From contig JANNIH010000114.1 of NCBI GenBank assembly GCA_031404815.1, forward strand, positions 1 through 64,000: a DNA stretch of 64,000 bases, read 5' to 3'. The position numbers and the translations under genes are program-made. The DNA is from DASYKS01 sp031404815. Lineage in GTDB: Bacteria; Acidobacteriota; Thermoanaerobaculia; Multivoradales; UBA5704. Shown here piece by piece: positions 33,892-41,456 of the stretch (its first letter is position 1; the number at the start of each line of letters is the position of its first letter). The notes beneath the pieces are model-generated. The model saw only the letters and a list, made by a program, of their open reading frames with translations. It made no database searches and had not been told where the DNA came from.

Positions 33892-34920
33892 ATGAGCGAA
33901 CGCCAGACCCTTCATGTCGGGATCGATCTCGGCACCTCCCGGAGTTCGATCTCGGCCTCCAACGGGCAGCGCCATGTCGTCGAGAGCTACGTCGGCTGGC
34001 CGCTCGACATGGTCGCGCGCAAGGTGCTCAAGAAGAGCGTGCTGGTCGGGCGCGAAGCGCTAGAGCAGCGGACCATGCTCGATCTGCACCGGCCGCTCGA
34101 AGAGGGGCTGATCAAGGACGGCTCCGAGAAAGACGAAGCGGCGGTGCGCGAGCTGCTCCGCCATCTCGTGCAGCTCGCCGGGGTCGACCCCGCCGAGCGC
34201 GACAACCTGCAGGTTCGCGCCGTAGTCGGCGTTCCGGCCGAGGCGCTGCGGGTGAACAAGCAGCAGGTGAGGAAGGCGATGCAGGGGATCGCGGACAGCC
34301 TGTTGATCGTCTCGGAGCCGTTCGCCGTCGCCTACGGTCTGGAGGAGCTGCTGCACACGATGATCATCGACATCGGTGCCGGGACGACCGACATCTGCGT
34401 CATGAAGGGGCGCCTGCCGAACGAGGACGACCAGCGCACGCTCACCCAGGCCGGCGACTGGATCGACGAGCAGCTGTTTCGCCTGATTCGCGAGCGCCAT
34501 CCGCAGGCGAGCGTGTCGCTGCACATGGTGCGCGGTTGGAAGGAAGAGGGGAGCTATGTCGGCGAGCCGGTGGCGCCGATCCTGGTCACCGCGCCGGTCG
34601 CGGGCAAGCCGACCCGACTCGACATCACGGCCGAGATGCGCCAGGCGTGCGAGGGGATCTTGCCACCGCTCGTCGAGTCGATGTTCGACCTGTTGTCCCG
34701 GGTCGATCCGGAGTATCAGGAGCGGGTGCGCCAGAACGTCGTGCTCTCCGGAGGCACCGGCCTGATCCGTGGCCTGGGACCGCGCCTCGAGCGCGAGTTG
34801 CAAGCGGTCGGCGGCGGCAAGGTCCGGGTGGTTCGCGATCCCATCTATGTCGGCTCGGACGGCGGCCTGGCGATCGCGCTCGACGCGCCGGAAGCGGATT
34901 GGGAACGGCTGGCGACCTAA
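33892..34920 (+). CDS. MamK-like bacterial actin
   Basis: A 342-residue actin-fold protein. The phosphate loops are GIDLGTSRSSISASNGQ and MIIDIGAGTTDICVMKG, with VVLSGGTGLIRGLGPRLE as the adenosine motif. Over its full length it resembles MamK, the magnetosome-aligning actin, more than MreB: WPLDMVARKVLKKSVLVGRE, TMLDLHRPLEEGLI and SEPFAVAYGLEELLHTMIID. No other magnetosome genes are present, so this is a MamK-like protein with another role. It starts 7 bp after the amidase stop, suggesting a filament-guided envelope or cell-division system. The segment 34921-35262 after it holds a terminator and otherwise nothing recognised. Confidence 0.85.
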   Translation: MSERQTLHVGIDLGTSRSSISASNGQRHVVESYVGWPLDMVARKVLKKSVLVGREALEQRTMLDLHRPLEEGLIKDGSEKDEAAVRELLRHLVQLAGVDPAERDNLQVRAVVGVPAEALRVNKQQVRKAMQGIADSLLIVSEPFAVAYGLEELLHTMIIDIGAGTTDICVMKGRLPNEDDQRTLTQAGDWIDEQLFRLIRERHPQASVSLHMVRGWKEEGSYVGEPVAPILVTAPVAGKPTRLDITAEMRQACEGILPPLVESMFDLLSRVDPEYQERVRQNVVLSGGTGLIRGLGPRLERELQAVGGGKVRVVRDPIYVGSDGGLAIALDAPEADWERLAT

Positions 34921-34989
34921 TTAACTGGCGACCTAGGAGCCGAAGCGGCGGCCGTAGGACAAGCCCCACAAATGCAACACAGATGCAAA

Positions 34990-35019
34990 ACGGGGAGGCG
35001 TTTCGGGTCGCCTCCCCGT
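34990..35019 (+). terminator. Strong GC hairpin terminator
   Basis: ACGGGGAGGCG (34990-35000) and CGCCTCCCCGT (35009-35019) form a perfect 11-bp stem with an 8-base loop. It closes the PilZ-amidase-actin operon. The following bases are CGTTCG, so termination may rely on the stem alone. Confidence 0.7.
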
Positions 35020-35262
35020 CGTTCGCACTGGGCGTGTTGGCTTTCGCTTGCTTTGCGATGGCTGCTCAGATCGGAGATTCGATCGAGTCGTTACGCGTCG
35101 GCACGCGCCGCAGTCGAGCGGCTCGCCCCTAGAATCGAGAACCCGAAGTTACCTCGACCGCAGGGGCTTTTTCTGGTCCGGTGGAGTGGTCATCGAGCCC
35201 TCCGTGGACGTTCGTTATGAGATGAACCTACGCCCCTCCGAACGCTTTGTCAACAGGGAAAT

Positions 35263-36054
35263 TCACCCGACTTTTTCGCTGCTCTTTCCGTTCTTTCCTC
35301 GGGGTTTCTTCTCGCTCGCGAGCCGCGCCTCGACCGGGGGTACACCGAGCCTTCGCGCGATCCAGGCGCCCAGCCCGAACGTCGCCCACGCCCAGCAGAG
35401 GCCCAAGAAGATCGAAAGGGAAAAGCCCGCCCAAGGCGCGCGTTCTCCCGCGGCGGCGAGCTCGCCGAACTTCTTGAACACATCGTCCCCACGCAGCAGG
35501 GTGCGCGTCGCGCCCTGGCCCCAAGCTCCCCAATGGGTAGCCAGGATCGAGCCGATCTCGTAGGCGTCGCCGGGCAGCGATAGGAACGGCGCAAACGCGA
35601 GCGGCAGGCTCAAGCCGAACAGAAACGCACGCTGTTGCGAGACCGCACGGCGGAGCAGCCAGACGCCGGGAAACAGGGTGAGCAGAAACGGTCCGAAATC
35701 GGTCGCCAGATAGACCAGGTCGCTGCCGCCGGTGTCGAACCCCGATAGGCGTCCGGCGTACTCGCTCCCCGAAACGACGAACGGAAAGATCTTCGCGAGC
35801 AGCGCGCCGCCGTACATCCCGTCGATCTCCAGCCGCTCGATGGTGCCACCGGCCGCCACGCAGGCCGCCGCATGCAGGAGCTCGTGGATCGGCACATACA
35901 GCCACCAGCCGAGACCAAGCCCCAAGAAGATCCGCGCGAGCGCCGCCATCCCGCCATCGAGCAGGCGATCGAGCCCTCGGAAGGCGTCGAGGGCGGGGCG
36001 GAGGAGAAAGGTGAGCAGGGAGCGTGGGGGTGGAGAGGGTGGGGCGCTGGGCAC
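35263..36054 (-). CDS. Membrane protein with HExxH metallopeptidase-like motif
   Basis: A 263-residue membrane protein, GTG start at 36054 chosen because AAGGAT lies upstream and the longer frame overlaps the CDGSH gene. A first hydrophobic segment carries the zinc-type motif LYVPIHELLHAAACVAAGGT (HELLH), as in intramembrane or membrane-tethered metalloproteases of the M50/DUF3267 type. Later segments are FGPFLLTLFPGVWLLRR, AFLFGLSLPLAFAPFLSLPG and FSLSIFLGLCWAWATFGLGA, then a basic tail. No NPDG-type M50 motif is obvious, so enzymatic activity is uncertain. Ten bases downstream of the CDGSH gene, probably the same operon. Confidence 0.6.
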   Translation of the reverse strand: MPSAPPSPPPRSLLTFLLRPALDAFRGLDRLLDGGMAALARIFLGLGLGWWLYVPIHELLHAAACVAAGGTIERLEIDGMYGGALLAKIFPFVVSGSEYAGRLSGFDTGGSDLVYLATDFGPFLLTLFPGVWLLRRAVSQQRAFLFGLSLPLAFAPFLSLPGDAYEIGSILATHWGAWGQGATRTLLRGDDVFKKFGELAAAGERAPWAGFSLSIFLGLCWAWATFGLGAWIARRLGVPPVEARLASEKKPRGKNGKSSEKVG

Positions 36055-36064
36055 GGCTCGATCC

Positions 36065-36505
36065 TTAAGCTTCCGAGCGAAAGCCCACCGCCCGATGAGA
36101 GTTGTCGCAGAACGGCTTGTTCTTCGAGGCGCCACAGCGGCAGAGCGCGGCGCGGGTGACGCGCCGTAGCACGGTGCCGTCTTCGGATCTGATCTCGAGG
36201 TCGCCGCGCACCAGAACCGGCCCGTTCGTCCGCGGTTGAATCGAGGCCTGCGAGTCGGGGGCTTCGGGTACCTCGACCTCACCTTCCCGTTGCGTGTAGG
36301 TGAGCGCACCGCTCGGGCAGAGGCGAACCGCCGCGGCGATCGCCTCTGAGTCCCCGTTGCCCGGCGCGATCCACGGGCGGGCATGGACGTCGAACACGGC
36401 CGGCAGCTCGCGCAGGCAGACCGCGGAGTGGATGCACAGCCGCGGCTCGAAGGTGACGGCGATCTCATGGGTACGGTAGGTTTTGCGTGGAGATCCAGGC
36501 ATCAT
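36065..36505 (-). CDS. Iron-sulfur protein: divergent ferredoxin domain plus CDGSH motif
   Basis: A 146-residue protein. Residues about 15-75 resemble the divergent 4Fe-4S (Fer4_19) domain: FEPRLCIHSAVCLRELPAVF and AAAVRLCPSGALTY. Residues about 90-140 hold a CDGSH-type 2Fe-2S site, LCRCGASKNKPFCDNSH (C-x-C...C...H). The combination is a common bacterial fusion of unknown exact role, linked to redox or iron-sulfur trafficking. Two adjacent ATGs (36505, 36502) are possible; the second is better spaced from GGGAG. Cytosolic. Confidence 0.85.
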   Translation of the reverse strand: MMPGSPRKTYRTHEIAVTFEPRLCIHSAVCLRELPAVFDVHARPWIAPGNGDSEAIAAAVRLCPSGALTYTQREGEVEVPEAPDSQASIQPRTNGPVLVRGDLEIRSEDGTVLRRVTRAALCRCGASKNKPFCDNSHRAVGFRSEA

Positions 36506-36525
36506 GCGCTCCCGGCGAAGTGGTT

Positions 36526-36966
36526 TCAGCGGAGCTGTGTCGGCCGTCTTAGGAGCGCTGCGACGTTGCCGTATGCGTTTCCTTCGAGCGCTCCGAGCTC
36601 ATGCTCAATGTCTTCTAGTTGTCCACACTTACTAGTCCACAACCCGGTCGGGAGCTGTCGGGCGGCGTGCTGGGGCTCTCCACCCTTTGTGTACAGAGCG
36701 ACCTTTTCATAACCGGGCTCTAGGCTCGCGGATTGGCAGGCCTCGAACCCAAGGAACGAGTACGCTTCAACGAACGACTGAAGGGTACACTCCACGGATA
36801 CGCCGGGAGGCCAAAAGTACATGCTATCGGGGTCCGAGTCCGGCCACCACCATTTGGTCTCATCGCCAGCGGCCCAAGCGATGCAGTTGTATTCGATGGT
36901 CCGCGGGCTGGTGATGCGGTGCTCAGAATCGCGCAGGTTCGGAAAACAAGAATACAGATCAGACAT
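36526..36966 (-). CDS. DUF7689-like protein, possible papain-like fold
   Basis: A 146-residue protein with a distinctive pattern: EYNCIAWAAGDETKWWWPDS near residue 25, MYFWPPGVS, SFVEAYSFLGFEAC, PGYEKVALYTKGGEPQHAAR, TGLWTSKCGQLEDIEH and YGNVAALLRRP. I associate this with an uncharacterised family seen in many bacteria (DUF7689; name from memory). Cys28 in YNCIAW followed by a later His in HAAR and a following Trp-Thr-Ser-Lys could be a Cys-His catalytic arrangement, as in NlpC/papain-like enzymes. That is inference. It overlaps the upstream gene by 8 bp. Lower GC by eye than flanking genes. Confidence 0.65.
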   Translation of the reverse strand: MSDLYSCFPNLRDSEHRITSPRTIEYNCIAWAAGDETKWWWPDSDPDSMYFWPPGVSVECTLQSFVEAYSFLGFEACQSASLEPGYEKVALYTKGGEPQHAARQLPTGLWTSKCGQLEDIEHELGALEGNAYGNVAALLRRPTQLR

Positions 36967-37453
36967 ACCCGCGGGAGCTTCCCCAGTCCAGCCAGGCCGC
37001 CGTCATTGCCGCCACGTTCCCCTTGGCGCTTTCGGGAACCGGGTTCGCGCCGGTGATTGCGCGTAGCGCCCAAAACCAATGGCTCGGCTCTCTATTGAGA
37101 TCTTGGAAGAGAAACGGCAACGCTCTTTCTCCCAAACCGATGATTCTCTGGTAGGCAGGGTGCATGGCCAGTTGCGCGACAGAGCTTAAGTGCGCAGTGT
37201 CTTTCCGCCACTGCGCTGCAAGAGCCTCGAACCGCGCCCGGTCGCCAACTTCAACCACTATTGGAATCGGTTCCGCAACGTTCGTCAGGCCCATGCCCCA
37301 CCCCGAAAGGGACCGATTCAGCCAATCAAGGGGAGTGTTCCCCTGGTCTGTGGGTTGGAGCCTCCGCGGCTGTTGATGTATTGGCCTTGGGGCGATTCCC
37401 TGATAGTACACCGTGCCTCCCAGGGGGACGAGTTGGCTGCCCAAAGTCGTCAT
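36959..37453 (-). CDS. Uncharacterised helical protein, partner of the DUF7689-like protein
   Basis: A 164-residue protein. The C-terminal half shows AQLAMHPAYQRIIGLGERAL, PFLFQDLNREPSHWFWALRA, ITGANPVPESAKGN and AAWLDWGSSRGYV, a pattern I recall beside DUF7689-like genes in distant bacteria. The N-terminal 60 residues are less ordered. No signal peptide, membrane segment or catalytic motif. It overlaps the gene before it by four bases and the gene after it by eight, so the three are tightly coupled. Whether it is an inhibitor, scaffold or sensor is unknown. Confidence 0.6.
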   Translation of the reverse strand: MTTLGSQLVPLGGTVYYQGIAPRPIHQQPRRLQPTDQGNTPLDWLNRSLSGWGMGLTNVAEPIPIVVEVGDRARFEALAAQWRKDTAHLSSVAQLAMHPAYQRIIGLGERALPFLFQDLNREPSHWFWALRAITGANPVPESAKGNVAAMTAAWLDWGSSRGYV

Positions 37454-38115
37454 TCTGCCTCCGTCTCCAGGCCGAGCGAAGCCAGTGATTTCAAATAGTC
37501 ATGCCGCAGACGAGGAACCACGCTTTCGGCTCCGAGGCTATGAGCATCGTAGACCTGGTGCACCCGAACGAAGATTGCCTCAGGGACGTGGGCGGAAAGG
37601 TCGAAAGTGAGGATCGAAGCGAAGCTTCCAACGTCGGCTCCAAAGTAGAACGTCGCCCCTGAAGCTATGAGGGGACCGAAATTATTCGGCGCTCTGACGT
37701 TCAGTTGGCTCAGGACTTCGGAAGCCGTGCGTTCTCTGGGGGTGCCGTGGATCACGACGGTCGCATCGTAGACTTGGAGCTCTATCTCTCGATGCGCCCG
37801 GACGCCCGCTATGGCCGCAGGTAATAGCTTGAAGAGAGCATCCCATCCGCCTTTGGCCGCCCAAATCTCGATCCGGTCCAAGTAGAAGCGGACGCCTTGC
37901 GACCCACCGGAAAGGAAACATCGCAGGTGAATCTCACCTAAATTGTCGGTGGCGCTCTCAAATCGCGAATCCGCCAAGCGCACTCCGAGGGGGCCCAGGT
38001 GACTGAGAACCCCTTTGAGAAATGCCGGAAAGTCGGCAAACAGATCCAAGGGAGGCTCGGAGAAGTGAACCTTGAGCGTCACCTCTGCTTGATGAATCTC
38101 GAAGTTGTCAGCCAC
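37450..38115 (-). CDS. Uncharacterised protein, first gene of a three-gene operon
   Basis: A 221-residue protein (MADNFEIHQAEVTLKVHFSE at the start; then LADFRFES-like RLADSRFESATDNLGEIHLR, RFYLDRIEIWAAKGG, LQVYDATVVIHGTPRE and FVRVHQVYDAHSLGAES). Alternating beta-strand character, no signal peptide. Composition looks lower in GC than flanking genes, as in its two operon partners, suggesting recent transfer. The C-terminus overlaps the next start (ATGA). I do not recognise the family. Divergent from the esterase gene; the 121-bp gap should hold both promoters. Confidence 0.6.
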   Translation of the reverse strand: MADNFEIHQAEVTLKVHFSEPPLDLFADFPAFLKGVLSHLGPLGVRLADSRFESATDNLGEIHLRCFLSGGSQGVRFYLDRIEIWAAKGGWDALFKLLPAAIAGVRAHREIELQVYDATVVIHGTPRERTASEVLSQLNVRAPNNFGPLIASGATFYFGADVGSFASILTFDLSAHVPEAIFVRVHQVYDAHSLGAESVVPRLRHDYLKSLASLGLETEAE

Positions 38116-38236
38116 GGCTTTGATCCCTCATGCTGGCGATTCTACTCGTTCGCTCGGCTGGGTGAGCCACGATCGCGGTAACCGATCCGCCCTGGCCGGC
38201 ACAGTTCGGGCGTCGAACCCTTCCGAGGAGACTTCC

Positions 38237-39262
38237 ATGGCCCATAGAACGACGATCCGCATTCACTATCCGCTGCCGGCGCTCGCCTTGCGCGAGCCGG
38301 GCGCGCCGTTCACTCTGGTTCTGCGCACCGATCTCGATTGGGACGCCGACGTGGCCCCCGCCGAGATCTCGGCGGACGGCACCCGTTTCGATTTTCCGCT
38401 CGCGCTCGAATCGACGTTCCGCTATTGGAAGCCGGTGCTGCGCCGCGGGGAAGAGACTCTCTGGTCGCAGGGGGAGAACTACCTGGCGCTCGAGGACGAT
38501 CCGGCCGAGCGCGATGTGTACCCCTACTTCTTTGCCGAAGGAACCTGCAGCGTCTGCGCGCTCCAGCGCACGCCGACGGGTGAGCACGAGCGCAACCATC
38601 CGCTGCGCGTCTTCCTGCCGCCGGGCTATACCGAGAACACGCTCGCGACCTATCCGGTCCTCTATATGCAGGATGGCCAGAACCTGTTCTTCGCCCAAGA
38701 GGCCTTCGGTGGCCAGCACTGGATGATCGAGGAGACGCTCCGCGTGCTCGATTCGATGAACCTGGTGCAGAAGGCGATCGTGGTCGGCATCTACCCGCTC
38801 GATCGGATGGTGGATTACACTCGGCCCGGCTACTTGGAGTACGGGCGCTACCTGGTCGAAGAGGTGAAACCTTGGGTCGATGCGACCTACCGCACGCGGC
38901 GCGGGCCGGAGAGCACGGTGGTGATGGGCTCGTCGCTCGGCGGTGTGGTTTCCTTCTTTCTGGCTTGGGAGTGGCCGCAGGTGTTCGGCAACGCCGCTTG
39001 CCTGTCGAGCACGTTCGGCTACCAGGACGATCTGCACGAGCGGGTCGAGAGCGAGATGAAGCGCGACGTCAAGTTCTACCTCGACAGCGGCTGGCCGCGC
39101 GACAACTACGAGCCGACGCGCGCGATGAGGAACGCCCTGCGCGGCAGCGGCTACCGTGAAGGAGAGAACCTCTTCTACCTCGCGTTTCCGCGCGCCCAGC
39201 ACAACGAGCAGGCCTGGTCGATGCGGGCGCACATTCCGTTCCAGTTTTTCTTCGGAGGGTAA
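38237..39262 (+). CDS. Putative esterase (alpha/beta hydrolase, PF00756 type)
   Basis: A 341-residue protein, start set by GAGGAGA upstream. Residues about 1-110 form a beta-rich N-terminal domain (RIHYPLPALALREPGAPFTL, WKPVLRRGEETLWSQGENY) like the starch-binding or E-set modules that precede such esterases. Residues about 115-340 form the hydrolase: RVFLPPGYTEN, YPVLYMQDGQNLFF, AIVVGIYPLDRMVDYTRPGY and the nucleophile elbow TVVMGSSLGGVVSFFLAWEW. His in AQHNEQAWSMR is the likely catalytic histidine. No signal peptide, so probably cytosolic. The substrate is unknown. Confidence 0.85.
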   Translation: MAHRTTIRIHYPLPALALREPGAPFTLVLRTDLDWDADVAPAEISADGTRFDFPLALESTFRYWKPVLRRGEETLWSQGENYLALEDDPAERDVYPYFFAEGTCSVCALQRTPTGEHERNHPLRVFLPPGYTENTLATYPVLYMQDGQNLFFAQEAFGGQHWMIEETLRVLDSMNLVQKAIVVGIYPLDRMVDYTRPGYLEYGRYLVEEVKPWVDATYRTRRGPESTVVMGSSLGGVVSFFLAWEWPQVFGNAACLSSTFGYQDDLHERVESEMKRDVKFYLDSGWPRDNYEPTRAMRNALRGSGYREGENLFYLAFPRAQHNEQAWSMRAHIPFQFFFGG

Positions 39263-39265
39263 GGG

Positions 39266-39499
39266 TTGGCGGAACGGATCGCGATCTACCTGGCGACCCT
39301 CGCCGCGGTGTATTCAGCGGCGGGTGTTGTGTTCGCCCTGGCCTTCCTGGCGCGCGGCATCGAGCGGATCGATCCGGCCGCTCACGGCGCCTCATGGGGA
39401 TTCCGCTGCCTGATCGCCCCAGGCGTCGTGGCGCTTTGGCCATGGCTCGCGCGACGGTGGTGGCTTGCGGCCCGGCTGCCCGAGGAGACGGGAGCATGA
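39266..39499 (+). CDS. Small membrane protein, upstream of the ferric-reductase/Rieske gene
   Basis: A 77-residue protein from TTG 39266 with GGAGGGTAAGG upstream. Two hydrophobic segments are seen: IYLATLAAVYSAAGVVFALA and FRCLIAPGVVALWPWLARRW. It overlaps the next small gene (ATGA) and lies 3 bp after the esterase. The four genes form one operon. The protein may be a subunit of a membrane redox complex with the large protein encoded at 39597-41456. Confidence 0.65.
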   Translation: MAERIAIYLATLAAVYSAAGVVFALAFLARGIERIDPAAHGASWGFRCLIAPGVVALWPWLARRWWLAARLPEETGA

Positions 39500-39600
39500 T
39501 TCGGCCGCTGCGCATCGCCCACGGATGGATCTTTCTCGCTCTCGCGATCCTCTTGCCGCTGCTCTATGCGCTGGCGTTGCTCGCGCGGAGAATGCCGTGA
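39496..39600 (+). CDS. Single-pass small membrane protein (34 aa)
   Basis: A 34-residue protein, MIRPLRIAHGWIFLALAILL followed by PLLYALALLARRMP. One transmembrane helix with basic ends. It overlaps both neighbours by four bases (ATGA at its start, GTGA at its end), strong evidence that it is translated as part of this operon. Possibly a small subunit of the redox complex. Confidence 0.6.
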   Translation: MIRPLRIAHGWIFLALAILLPLLYALALLARRMP

Positions 39601-41456
39601 GCACCTCGTACTCCGCAATCGGCTGGAGCGGCAGGAAGAAGGCCTACGACGGGGCGCTCGCCGCTTGCGTCGTCCTCTACCTCGCCGCGTTCGTCGGCCT
39701 CGGAGCACTTCTCTTCCCTCACGCGACGGCGGAGACGCTCGCGATCCGGGGCCTAGGCACTGCGGCGTTCCTGTTGCTCCACTTCGCGCTCGCGATCGGC
39801 CCGCTCTGCCGGCTCGATCCGCGATTTCTTCCGCTGCTCTACAACCGGCGCCACCTCGGCGTGCTCATCTTTAGCCTCGGGTTGGCGCACGGCGCGTTCG
39901 CGCTGATTCAGTTCCATGCCGGGGGAGATGCGAACCCGCTGGTCAGCCTGCTCGCGAGCAACGCGCGATGGACGAGCCTGGCGGATTTTCCGTTCCAGCA
40001 GCTCGGGGCGGCGGCGCTCGGGATCCTGTTCCTGATGGCGGCGACCAGCCACGATTTCTGGCTCGCGAACCTGTCGCCCCGAGTTTGGAAGGCGCTCCAT
40101 ATGGGGGTGTACCTCGCCTACTCCCTCCTCCTTCTGCATGTCGCGCTCGGTGCACTCCAAGATGAGCGGAACCCTTGGCTCGCGGGCCTGCTCGGCCTCG
40201 GCCTCGCCACGATTCTCGGTCTCCATTTGGCCGCTGCGTTGCGCGAACGGCGGGGCGATCGACCGCTCCCGGTAGCGGATTCGCTCGATGGCTTCCTCGA
40301 TGGCTTCCTCGATGTTGGCGCGGTCGCCGAGATCCCCGAGAAGCGGGCGAAAGTGGTGGTGCTGGGATCGGAGCGGGTCGCGATTTTTCGGTACGACGGC
40401 AAGATCTCCGCGCTCTCGAACGTCTGCCGCCACCAGAACGGCCCGCTCGGCGAGGGGAAGATCGTCGACGGCTGCATCACCTGCCCCTGGCACGGCTATC
40501 AGTATCTGCCCGACAGTGGCAGCTCGCCGCCGCCGTTTCAAGAGAAGGTCGAGACCTATCGGGTCGCGGTCCGCGGCGGACGGGTCCTGGTCCACCGGGA
40601 AGCGCTGCCGCCTGGAACGCGGGTCGAGCCGGCACAGATCGTTCTAGGTGTGGGAGAAAAAGAGCGCGAGAAGGGCGCCCCCGAGTTTTTCATCGGCTGG
40701 CAGGAGCCGCTGCCGCCTCGGCTCGGCCGACGAACCCTCGCGGTGGCGTTTTTTGGCGTCGTTTTGGCCTTGGGCGTCGGCCTGCTGCTCGCAGCGGCGC
40801 AAAAGCCGTTCGCGCCGGCTGTCTTCGAGTACGGCGAGCCACGGACCTTCACCGGCCGGCTCCAGGTGTCCCCGATTCCGATGCTCTGGGTTTTGCCGCC
40901 CGATCGTCACGCCCTGGTCGCGAGCGCAGGATACGCTCTGGTTGCGGAAGGTAAGCACGGGGCCGGGTTGGCGGCAGCCCCCTGGCAGGGCCGGGTGGTG
41001 CGACTCTCGGGGACGTTGATCCGGCGCGGCGGACGGGGGATGATCGAGATCGAGCCCGGATCGATCGAACCCTGGTCGGGGAGTGCGCCGCCGCTCCCTC
41101 TTGGGGTTCGGCTGGGGCCGGTGACGATCGACGGCGTGATCGCCGACTCGAAGTGCTACCTCGGCGTGATGAACCCCGGGGAGGGTAAAGTGCATCGGGA
41201 CTGTGCCGTTCGTTGTCTGGCCGGTGGGGTGCCGCCACTGCTGCTCACGACGGCAGAGGGGTTCGAGAATGTTTGGTTGGCCGGTCCTCTCGGCCGGCCG
41301 ATCGGGGTGGAGATTCTGGATCGAGTTGCGGAGCCGGTGCGGCTTCGCGGAGAGGTGGTGAGGTTCGATGATCAGCTCATCCTCGAGGTCGAATCCGACG
41401 ACATCATCCGACGCGAGCCCAGTCGCGCAGGCGGAGGGAGTCCTTTCCGAGGGTAG
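39597..41456 (+). CDS. Ferric-reductase-like membrane protein fused to a Rieske 2Fe-2S domain
   Basis: A 619-residue protein from GTG 39597. Residues about 15-220 form a six-helix ferric-reductase-like haem membrane domain (FLLLHFALAIGPLCRLDPRF, RHLGVLIFSLGLAHGAFALI, KALHMGVYLAYSLLLLHVAL); the His residues RRH, LAH, LHM and LLLHV are candidate haem ligands. Residues about 255-350 are a Rieske domain, VCRHQNGPLGEGKIVDGCIT followed by CPWHGYQY (C-x-H ... C-x2-H). A further helix (TLAVAFFGVVLALGVGLLLA) and an extracytoplasmic C-terminal domain follow. It probably moves electrons across or within the membrane. Partner and acceptor are unknown. Confidence 0.85.
   Translation: MSTSYSAIGWSGRKKAYDGALAACVVLYLAAFVGLGALLFPHATAETLAIRGLGTAAFLLLHFALAIGPLCRLDPRFLPLLYNRRHLGVLIFSLGLAHGAFALIQFHAGGDANPLVSLLASNARWTSLADFPFQQLGAAALGILFLMAATSHDFWLANLSPRVWKALHMGVYLAYSLLLLHVALGALQDERNPWLAGLLGLGLATILGLHLAAALRERRGDRPLPVADSLDGFLDGFLDVGAVAEIPEKRAKVVVLGSERVAIFRYDGKISALSNVCRHQNGPLGEGKIVDGCITCPWHGYQYLPDSGSSPPPFQEKVETYRVAVRGGRVLVHREALPPGTRVEPAQIVLGVGEKEREKGAPEFFIGWQEPLPPRLGRRTLAVAFFGVVLALGVGLLLAAAQKPFAPAVFEYGEPRTFTGRLQVSPIPMLWVLPPDRHALVASAGYALVAEGKHGAGLAAAPWQGRVVRLSGTLIRRGGRGMIEIEPGSIEPWSGSAPPLPLGVRLGPVTIDGVIADSKCYLGVMNPGEGKVHRDCAVRCLAGGVPPLLLTTAEGFENVWLAGPLGRPIGVEILDRVAEPVRLRGEVVRFDDQLILEVESDDIIRREPSRAGGGSPFRG

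Noticed and set aside
33892..34920. Magnetosome island
   Set aside because: Only a MamK-like actin is present. No mamA, mamB, mamM, mamE or similar genes are near.
35174..35195. Isolated copy of the 42-bp array half-unit (GGTCCGGTGGAGTGGTCATC)
   Set aside because: The match to the array at 24001 is partial and single, so chance cannot be excluded.
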